Assembly (NCBI GenBank): GCA_937995755.1
Contig: CALKJD010000018.1
Span: forward strand, 1 to 64,000
Direction: 5' to 3'
Source: an uncultured Saprospiraceae bacterium
GTDB lineage: Bacteria > Bacteroidota > Bacteroidia > Chitinophagales > Saprospiraceae
Length of the DNA: 64,000 nucleotides
The position numbers and the translations under genes were made by a program. Every line of letters starts with the position of its first letter. The first letter of the stretch is position 1. The notes under the pieces are model-generated. The model made no database searches, was not told the origin of the DNA, and was given only the letters and a program-made list of their open reading frames with translations. Below are positions 17,218-24,137 of this stretch, in pieces.

Positions 17218-17491
17218 TGGTACTCTTCTAAAAAGCTTTAAATCAAAAGGAAACATATTTAGATTACTAAATTGAAATATTACTTTTTCTACTAATTTTG
17301 CTGAGAATTACCAAATTGGTTATTTCTTATTCAAAATTTGAATCTGTAAAGATATTATGAGATATAAGTTATTGATCTAGTTGAAAATAGAGTCTATGTG
17401 AGGTTGAATTAAAAGACTCATTCCACATATAGACAGAATCACAACTTTTGAATGCAGTTATGGTAGGTATATTCAACAAAGACCATTAGTG
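17218..17491. other. Intergenic stretch between divergent genes
   Basis: AT-rich region between the operon promoter on the minus strand and the FG-GAP lipoprotein gene. No coding stretch, RNA gene or strong hairpin is seen. Confidence 0.35.
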
Positions 17492-17499
17492 TACATTTG
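17492..17499 (+). promoter_or_regulatory. -7 element upstream of the FG-GAP/ASPIC lipoprotein gene
   Basis: TACATTTG matches TAnnTTTG, 63 bases before the ATG at 17563. No convincing -33 TTG is at the expected spacing. Confidence 0.4.
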
Positions 17500-17562
17500 T
17501 AAATCTATACGGCATTTCACATCATTGCTAATAATATACTATATCTCCAAACAGCCACTATC

Positions 17563-20500
17563 ATGTCTACACTATCTAAAGATAATAAGTATACTTCCCT
17601 ATCGTACTTCAGCAATTATAACTTCATAATACTCATACTTTTCGTGTTTTCTTTGTGCCTTTCTGGCTGCTCAGAAGAAAAAAACATAAAAACCTTAACG
17701 CATACCAAGTTAAAAAAGGATAGTCTTAGGAGTCTTGATACGGATACTGATAAACTTTTTGATATACTCACAGGACAATCTACTGGTATCAATTTCAATA
17801 ATAAGCTTCCTCTGAATAGCGAGTTTTGGAAATACACCAATTATTATAATGGTTCTGGTGTAGGTGTCGGAGATATCAACAATGATGGTTTACCCGATTT
17901 ATACTTCAGCGCCAATAAAGGACCGAATGCGCTATACCTGAACAAAGGTAATCTTGAGTTTGAAGACATCTCAAAAAAGGCCAATCTAGATCAATACAAT
18001 GGTGAATGGACAACAGGTGTCACGATGGTAGATATTAACAATGATGGCTGGGTCGACATTTATGTCAGCTGCTCCAACAATGTAGATTCTACAGAATTGC
18101 GTGCTAATCTATTTTATATTAATCAGGGTGATATGACATTTAAAGAAATGGGTAAAAGCATGAATGTGGCTGATACAGGCTACACGACACATGCTGCATT
18201 TCTCGATTATGACAACGATGGTGACTTAGACTTATATGTACTTAACCACCCCATCGACTTTAATGATAGACGTAAGCTAAATAACCACGAAAAAATAGAA
18301 CGCGGAACTAACAAAAGTGATCACCTCTATAGAAACAATGGTGACATGACATTCACCAATGTATCCAAAGAAGCTGGCATTAACAATCATGGTTATGGAC
18401 TGAGTGTAAATACTTGCGACTTCAATAATGATGGCTGGACCGACATCTTTACGACTAATGATTGGGGGCTACAAGATCAATATTTTATCAATCAACAAGA
18501 CGGAACATTTAAAGATTTATCTCTTAGTAAGTTTACGAAACAAAGCTTCTCTTCTATGGGTAGTGTGATTACCGATTTCAACAATGATGGATATCCTGAT
18601 ATTTTTGTTTCTGAAATGGAATCAGAAGATCTTTCTACGCACAAAACGTATTCTCACGCTAAGCCTAGTTTAGAATTTTATAGAAAAATACACTTAGGAA
18701 ACTATCATCACCAATATTTCAGAAATGCATTACACATCAACAATGGAGACGGTACTTACACAGAACGTGCTAGAGCCTCTAATGTCGCATCATCTGATTG
18801 GAGTTGGAGTTCATTAGCGGCTGACTTCGACAATGATGGATGGAAAGATCTATTTGTTGCGAATGGTTTCCCACAGAGGGCAGAAATGGACAAACGGAAA
18901 ACGATGGCACAATTCAAAGCTGAATTTAGACGGACGAAGAACGATGGTATCGAATCATTTATAAAAGCTGGAGGAACACTAGATTTCCAAAGTGCTAACA
19001 AAATATATAAAAACAATAAAGACCTAACCTTCACTGATGAAACGAACACGTGGGGAACCAACTATAACACCGCATCATTTGGTGCACTTGTAGTAGATTT
19101 AGATTTAGATGGCGACCTTGATATTGTCGCTAACAATATGAATCAAGAAGCTTTTATCTATAGAAATAACTCGAACAAAATATCGAAATCCAATAATTAC
19201 ATAAGAATCGCTCTAACTCAAGATGGTGAAAACAGAGATGCTATAAATGCGCGAGTAGATCTTCATAGCAATGGAATGAATCAATCGCAATATATCTCTA
19301 GTACCAAAGGATACGAGTCAAGCTCAGAAAAAATTGCTCACTTTGGATTAGGCAACGAAACATTAGTGGAAAGCATCGTTATTACTTGGCCAGATAATAC
19401 TTTCGAACGATTTACTGTCGATGAAATCAATAGAGAAATAGAATTAAAAAAAGGTACAGGAACAAAAATTAAAAGTAGAGACAATCATGTGGTCTCACAT
19501 ACATTTAATGAAGCATTTACCAACAATAACATTAGACACAAAGAAAATAAATTTGACGATTTCCGTAAAGCCCAACTCAAACCTAGATACCACAGTACAT
19601 TGGGACCTGCGATCGCAGTATCAGATATTAATGGTGACAATAACGAAGACTTTTACGTGTCTGGAGCGAGTGGTACTACTGGGCAATTTTATACTGTAGA
19701 GAATCAAAAAATTAAGAAAATTGGTTCTGTAGTATTAGACAAAAAAATAGAAGAAACTGGTGTACTCATATTTGACGCAGACAATGATGGAGACAATGAT
19801 ATGTACATCTGTTCAGGAAATATTGAATTCGCTGAAGGCGAGAGTGCATTAGCTGATCACCTGATGATCAATGATGGCAAAGGAAACTTTACTTCTAATC
19901 CAGAAGCATTACCTAATATCTATAGCGCTACAAGCACCGTTACTGGCGCAGATGTAGATAATGATGGAGATATAGATCTATTCGTAGGAAGTAGATACAT
20001 GAAAAACGAATACCCACTATCAGGAAAAAGTGCATTACTGATCAATACAAATGGAAAGTTTGAAGATGCTACTACCGAATGGAAAATGGACTTGAGCAAC
20101 TTAGGTATGATTAGTACTTCCCTATGGACAGATTATGACCAAGATGGTGATCAAGATCTTATTATAGCTGGAGAATGGAGTATCATAAATGTATTTGAAA
20201 ATACAGGAAATTCACTAATCAACGCCAGTAAAAAACTTGGTCTAGAACACACTGGAGGATGGTGGAATAGTATAACAGGAGCTGACTTAGATAAAGATGG
20301 AGATATCGATTATGTCTTAGGGAATCAAGGAACTAATGTCAAATATAAACCAGAGCAAAACAAACCATTGGATATCTTTCATGGAGAATACAATAAAGAA
20401 AAAGGTGAAGACTTTATTATCTCTTACCATTATGAAGGCAAACAATACCCTATCCATTTCTTAGAAGATCTTGGTAAGGAATATAATTTTATTCATAAGA

Positions 20501-21165
20501 AATTTAAGTCTCATAATAAATTTGCTTTGACCACTACACAAGAATTAATAGGCGAAGAACGTATAGCCAGAGGTAAAGTACAATCAGCTGATCTATTTGA
20601 AAGTGTTATTCTATGGAATGAAAATGGCAAATTCAGAATACAAAATTTACCTAACGAAGTACAGGCTTCTATTGTCCATGGTATTATCGTAGAAGATTTC
20701 AACGAAGACGGTCATCAAGATATACTTTTACAAGGTAACCTTTTTGACTTTCTTCCTCAATATGAAAGACAAGATGGAATAATGGGTTTATACCTTATAG
20801 GAAACAGCAATGGTGAGTTCATCGTAGAAAACTATGTCAAATCTGGATTTGAAGTAAAGGGTGAAAACCGTGGATTAGTCAAATTGAATTCCAAAAAGAA
20901 AAGATATATCGTTAATGGAGTCAACAAAGATCAACTTAAAATATTCGAAGTAAAGAAACCAAGTAAGTATACTAATATCAAAGTAAATCCAAATGAATAT
21001 GCTGTAGATATAGAATACAAAGATGGCACTAAAGAAAGAAAAGAAATCTACTATGGTGATTCATATTTATCACAATCATCTAGAAGTATTAACGTTGACA
21101 AATCTAAAGTGAGTCAAGCAATAGCTATCAATTATGATGGAAGTAATAGAGCATTGATAAAATAA
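17563..21165 (+). CDS. CRTAC1-family lipoprotein with FG-GAP/VCBS repeats and ASPIC/UnbV domain
   Basis: 1200 residues. The N-terminus ends in a lipobox (SLCLSGC, Cys 36), so it is a lipoprotein. About thirteen calcium-binding DxNxDGxxD motifs of FG-GAP/VCBS beta-propeller blades are visible, seven before and six after an ASPIC/UnbV domain at about residues 555-640 (INARVDLHSNG ... AHFGLGNETLVESIVITWPD). Examples are VGDINNDGLPDLYF, VDINNDGWVDIYV, ADVDNDGDIDLFVG and EDFNEDGHQDILL. Two propellers joined by ASPIC is the usual large CRTAC1 layout of marine Bacteroidota. These often travel with SusC/SusD genes; none are here. Role probably surface binding, substrate unknown. Confidence 0.93.
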   Translation: MSTLSKDNKYTSLSYFSNYNFIILILFVFSLCLSGCSEEKNIKTLTHTKLKKDSLRSLDTDTDKLFDILTGQSTGINFNNKLPLNSEFWKYTNYYNGSGVGVGDINNDGLPDLYFSANKGPNALYLNKGNLEFEDISKKANLDQYNGEWTTGVTMVDINNDGWVDIYVSCSNNVDSTELRANLFYINQGDMTFKEMGKSMNVADTGYTTHAAFLDYDNDGDLDLYVLNHPIDFNDRRKLNNHEKIERGTNKSDHLYRNNGDMTFTNVSKEAGINNHGYGLSVNTCDFNNDGWTDIFTTNDWGLQDQYFINQQDGTFKDLSLSKFTKQSFSSMGSVITDFNNDGYPDIFVSEMESEDLSTHKTYSHAKPSLEFYRKIHLGNYHHQYFRNALHINNGDGTYTERARASNVASSDWSWSSLAADFDNDGWKDLFVANGFPQRAEMDKRKTMAQFKAEFRRTKNDGIESFIKAGGTLDFQSANKIYKNNKDLTFTDETNTWGTNYNTASFGALVVDLDLDGDLDIVANNMNQEAFIYRNNSNKISKSNNYIRIALTQDGENRDAINARVDLHSNGMNQSQYISSTKGYESSSEKIAHFGLGNETLVESIVITWPDNTFERFTVDEINREIELKKGTGTKIKSRDNHVVSHTFNEAFTNNNIRHKENKFDDFRKAQLKPRYHSTLGPAIAVSDINGDNNEDFYVSGASGTTGQFYTVENQKIKKIGSVVLDKKIEETGVLIFDADNDGDNDMYICSGNIEFAEGESALADHLMINDGKGNFTSNPEALPNIYSATSTVTGADVDNDGDIDLFVGSRYMKNEYPLSGKSALLINTNGKFEDATTEWKMDLSNLGMISTSLWTDYDQDGDQDLIIAGEWSIINVFENTGNSLINASKKLGLEHTGGWWNSITGADLDKDGDIDYVLGNQGTNVKYKPEQNKPLDIFHGEYNKEKGEDFIISYHYEGKQYPIHFLEDLGKEYNFIHKKFKSHNKFALTTTQELIGEERIARGKVQSADLFESVILWNENGKFRIQNLPNEVQASIVHGIIVEDFNEDGHQDILLQGNLFDFLPQYERQDGIMGLYLIGNSNGEFIVENYVKSGFEVKGENRGLVKLNSKKKRYIVNGVNKDQLKIFEVKKPSKYTNIKVNPNEYAVDIEYKDGTKERKEIYYGDSYLSQSSRSINVDKSKVSQAIAINYDGSNRALIK

Positions 21166-21261
21166 AAAGACTTAGCATTCAAGTCAAAAATTACGTTATT
21201 AATCTATGTTTTATACCCAATCAGAATTGTATTTCATTACATAATAAAATCACATCAATAC

Positions 21262-21819
21262 ATGAAAAAAATAGCACTAATATCTGACAATCATAGTTTT
21301 GATGGTAATGATATGATCAAGCATTTACATGATTGCGATGAGATATGGCATGCTGGTGATATAGGTTCTCTGGAGAGTATCAAAGAGATGAGAGACATGT
21401 GTACTTTTAGAGCTGTATATGGCAACATAGACGGCCATGCCGTAAGATATGAATTTCCACTCAACTTATCGTGGGAGTGCGAAGGGATGTCCATTTTCAT
21501 GACACATATTGGAGGATATACGCCAAAGTATTACAAACGAGTAAGAAAGATACTGGAAGAGACAAAACCAGATCTTTATATCTGTGGCCATTCACATATA
21601 CTGAGAGTAATGCCAGATAAAGATTTGGATCTCTTACATATGAATCCAGGAGCATATGGACATCATGGATTTCATAAAATGCGAACCATGTTGAAATTTG
21701 AAATCAATGAAGGTGCTATCCAAAATGCAAATGTGATAGAACTTGGACTCAGAGGAAAACTAGGAAGAAGAAAAAATAGCCAAAAACCAGATGACTCACC
21801 TACTGATCTCGATCTATAA
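21262..21819 (+). CDS. YfcE/MJ0936-type metallophosphoesterase
   Basis: 185 residues. The calcineurin-like metal-binding motifs are in order: ALISDNHSF (D-x-H variant with Asn, about residue 4), EIWHAGDIGSLE (GD, about residue 31), RAVYGNIDG (GNxD, about residue 50), FMTHIGGY (about residue 79) and YICGHSHILR (GHSH, about residue 105), with MNPGAYGHHG as the closing loop. It is a small cytoplasmic phosphodiesterase with unassigned substrate. The C-terminus is basic (GRRKNSQK). It lies 96 bp behind the FG-GAP gene and ends at a bidirectional terminator. Confidence 0.9.
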   Translation: MKKIALISDNHSFDGNDMIKHLHDCDEIWHAGDIGSLESIKEMRDMCTFRAVYGNIDGHAVRYEFPLNLSWECEGMSIFMTHIGGYTPKYYKRVRKILEETKPDLYICGHSHILRVMPDKDLDLLHMNPGAYGHHGFHKMRTMLKFEINEGAIQNANVIELGLRGKLGRRKNSQKPDDSPTDLDL

Positions 21820-21878
21820 TTGGTCGACAGAAACGATAATACAAATCAATTTATTCGAATTATTATTTAACTAAAAAA

Positions 21879-21916
21879 GGAGGTTACTAATTAAAGCAAC
21901 CTCCCTATTTTCTTTT
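21879..21916. terminator. Bidirectional terminator between convergent genes
   Basis: GGAGGTT (21879-21885) pairs with AACCTCC (21898-21904). There is a T-rich run to the right and an A-run to the left, so it can serve both the phosphoesterase gene and the TM2 gene. Its apical CTAATTAAAG recurs in the terminator at 54138-54167. Confidence 0.75.
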
Positions 21917-21932
21917 TTGATTCTACTTTTCA

Positions 21933-22169
21933 CTAATCAAAATTATCTGTCAAGATATTGATTAGATCTACAATAGCCCATATTCCAAGTCCTCCTAGCG
22001 TAAGGATGAACAGAATATTCCAACCCGCTGGCTTTTTAGCATACCATCTGTGAGCTGCTAATCCACCTAGAAACAACCATAGTAACAATAAGATTATTTT
22101 CTCATCGTCTGCACCGTCTGCTGCTGCTGGACTAAGTGCACTTGCTGCATCTATTGTAATGTTAGGCAT
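21933..22169 (-). CDS. TM2-domain membrane protein
   Basis: 78 residues. Two membrane helices are linked by a short basic turn: KIILLLLWLFLGGLAAHRWYAKKPAG (continuous at about residues 25-50; key residues are GGLAAHRWY) and ILFILTLGGLGIWAIVDLINIL (key residues LGGLGIWAIVDL). The HRWY and GLGIWxIVD signatures are those of the TM2 domain family. Function is unknown for bacterial members. A bidirectional terminator lies just downstream. Confidence 0.85.
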   Translation of the reverse strand: MPNITIDAASALSPAAADGADDEKIILLLLWLFLGGLAAHRWYAKKPAGWNILFILTLGGLGIWAIVDLINILTDNFD

Positions 22170-22270
22170 CTCTAGCGAATACCATTACATTCAGCGAAAA
22201 AAGCAACATCCATACAAAATCAGAATTACCTAGCGGCGACTTTTGTTACGTTCACGTCTATAATGCAAAG

Positions 22271-22818
22271 ATGAAAATTAAAAAAAAACAGAGTGTTATA
22301 CAAGGACATTTCTATAGTAGATATGAAGATGGTTCAAAATGCATAGAGGGTGACATATACTTAGTCGGAGATGAGATGTTTTTACAGAAAATGAAAAGTT
22401 TTTCAAACAAAAAGCTATTACCTCAGAAGCAAAAAAAATAATTAAAGACCTCCTCAACAAGTCAGAAGAAAACATGGCTCGTACCATACTCACTGAAGGT
22501 CAGACACTTACCGTAAGAGCACTTAATGACGATATCATGATACGGCTTTGGGATGACGAACATATAGACGGAGATAGAATATCAGTCTATAGAGACAATA
22601 CACTTATACTTGACAACTATGCTGTCAAAAGAGCACAAAAACAATTGCTTATCCCTATCGTAAACGACAGTACAGAGATACGTATCGTAGCGACCACCGT
22701 GGGTCGTATTCCTCCCAATTCTGCAAAATTTGAAATACTTAATTCTAATATCAATGTACCCATAACTATACGTCTCAATAAAGGTAAGGAAGCTCGATTT
22801 ATAGTAGTCAAGGACTAG
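22271..22818 (+). pseudogene. Frameshifted or recoded gene, unknown function
   Basis: Two reading frames join into one likely gene. The first is ATG 22271 to TAA 22441 (56 residues: MKIKKKQSVIQGHFYSRYED...). The second is open from 22375 through the ATG at 22474 to 22818, ending in a 114-residue domain with RLWDDEHIDGDRISVYRDN and NAKFEIL-like strands. The second frame upstream of 22474 reads as natural protein (SEAKKIIKDLLNKSEEN), so translation probably spans both. A missing base in T5 (22379-22383), a change in A8 (22431-22438), or a -1 slip at the A AAA AAA heptamer directly before the TAA would each join them. The vWD-x-x-x-DGDrisv domain recurs in Bacteroidota proteins of unknown role. 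Confidence 0.6.
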
Positions 22819-22986
22819 TAAATGCCATAAGCTATTGCGATCGAAAATAAATACTTTAACATAAATGTGTATTTTATCAAACAATCAGATAAAATGCGTA
22901 CACATATACATTTTTATGATGCATAAATTACAAATTTGCATCTACTTCCTTAACTTCGTGCAATCATTTATAACTATTAAAGAATT

Positions 22987-23571
22987 ATGAAAAACTTACA
23001 CTTAGCATTTGCAATTTTAATCACTTTTGCTCTCGCATCTTGTAACAAAGGAAATGTGAGTGCTCCATCTAAAAAAGCCAGTATAGAGGGGTATACTTCA
23101 ATAACTCAAGGTAGCTATGAAAAACTATCAAGCAGTTTTGAAGATGGTAGCTTAAAAGAAGAAGGATATAGTAAAAATGGATCTAAAGAAGGAACTTGGC
23201 TTACATACGATAAAGAAGGTAATCTCATAGGTATTACCAGCTATATAGATGGAAAAATTAATGGTCCTGACATCGTAATGAATAACAGAGGTCAAATTAC
23301 CAAAAAACAATATTTCAAAGATGGTGTTCCTCATGGTATATACGGAGACTACAAGTTTGGAAGACCTACAAAGTCAGTGAACTACATAGATGGCCAGATG
23401 GATGGTTTATATGAAGAATTTTACAATAATGGTAAGGTGCAACGAAGCATTACATACGTAAGAGGTGTAATTGACGGCCCTATGAAATACTATAACGAAG
23501 AAGGTGAAGTAACACTAGAGTACACCTATAAAGATGGTAAAAAAGTGGGTGAAGGGAAAATGAGCAAGTAA
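22987..23571 (+). CDS. MORN-repeat-variant lipoprotein (YwqK-like)
   Basis: 194 residues with a lipoprotein signal (MKNLHLAFAILITFALASC, Cys 19). The mature part holds about five MORN_2-type repeats, e.g. GSLKEEGYSKNGSKEGTW, GQITKKQYFKDGVPHGIY, GKVQRSITYVRGVIDGPM and GEVTLEYTYKDGKKVGEG. Proteins like this are often annotated 'toxin-antitoxin system YwqK family antitoxin', but there is no toxin neighbour, and the lipobox places it in the envelope. Function unknown. A TAACTTCG at 22951-22958 could be its -7 box. Confidence 0.8.
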   Translation: MKNLHLAFAILITFALASCNKGNVSAPSKKASIEGYTSITQGSYEKLSSSFEDGSLKEEGYSKNGSKEGTWLTYDKEGNLIGITSYIDGKINGPDIVMNNRGQITKKQYFKDGVPHGIYGDYKFGRPTKSVNYIDGQMDGLYEEFYNNGKVQRSITYVRGVIDGPMKYYNEEGEVTLEYTYKDGKKVGEGKMSK

Positions 23572-23651
23572 ATAGCGTAAATATCTCTATCAATAGCCTC
23601 CAATTGTAGCATAAAAGTCATATTCAGAAATGAATATACGCATAAACTCCA

Positions 23652-23678
23652 TTGCCAATAAGCAACTCCGTAAATTTG
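23652..23678 (+). promoter_or_regulatory. Probable promoter of the ccmE operon
   Basis: TTG at 23652-23654 and a perfect -7 box TAAATTTG at 23671-23678 with a 16-base spacer, 51 bases before the ccmE ATG. Confidence 0.5.
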
Positions 23679-23729
23679 TACTTATTAAGTGATGGTCAGA
23701 CACTCCTAAATCACAAATAACTAACACAC

Positions 23730-24116
23730 ATGAAAAGCTCATATATAATAGCATTAGTGCTAATCCTAGTTTCGATAGGTATATTTATATCTGCAAGTGC
23801 GGACGTTAGTACTTATGCAACATTTGAAACCGCTATCTTATCTCAGAGCAGAGTAAAGATCGCTGGAACTTTGGATAAGAAAAAGCCTATGGAATACGAT
23901 CCAACTGTCGATGCAGATAGATTTGTATTTCATATGAGTGATAGCGAAGGTGTATCTAATAAGGTAGTACTATTGAAGCCAAAGCCTCAAGATTTTGAAA
24001 GATCAGAACAGATCGTGCTTACAGGTGCCATGGAAAATGGTGCTTTTGTAGCTGACGAAATATTGATGAAATGTCCATCTAAATATAAAGAAGAAGAAAT
24101 CGCTCTGAGGAAATAA
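23730..24116 (+). CDS. ccmE: Cytochrome c maturation haem chaperone CcmE (Cys-type)
   Basis: 128 residues with one N-terminal membrane anchor (IIALVLILVSIGIFISASA) and a periplasmic OB-fold: QSRVKIAGTLDKKKPMEY, RFVFHMSDSEG, KVVLLKPKPQDFERSEQIVLTG and VADEILMKCPSKY. CcmE binds haem covalently and passes it to apocytochrome c through CcmF. Here the usual His of the HxxxY site is Cys 115 (CPSKY, giving CxxxY with Tyr 119), the variant known from some archaea and delta-proteobacteria. It leads an operon with ccmF 21 bp downstream. CcmABC genes are not in the window. Confidence 0.9.
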   Translation: MKSSYIIALVLILVSIGIFISASADVSTYATFETAILSQSRVKIAGTLDKKKPMEYDPTVDADRFVFHMSDSEGVSNKVVLLKPKPQDFERSEQIVLTGAMENGAFVADEILMKCPSKYKEEEIALRK

Positions 24117-24137
24117 CCTTTAGACGTAATCTAGCCT

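Noticed and set aside
22987-23571. Antitoxin of a toxin-antitoxin system
   Set aside because: The YwqK/MORN label suggests it, but there is no toxin neighbour and the protein has a lipoprotein signal.
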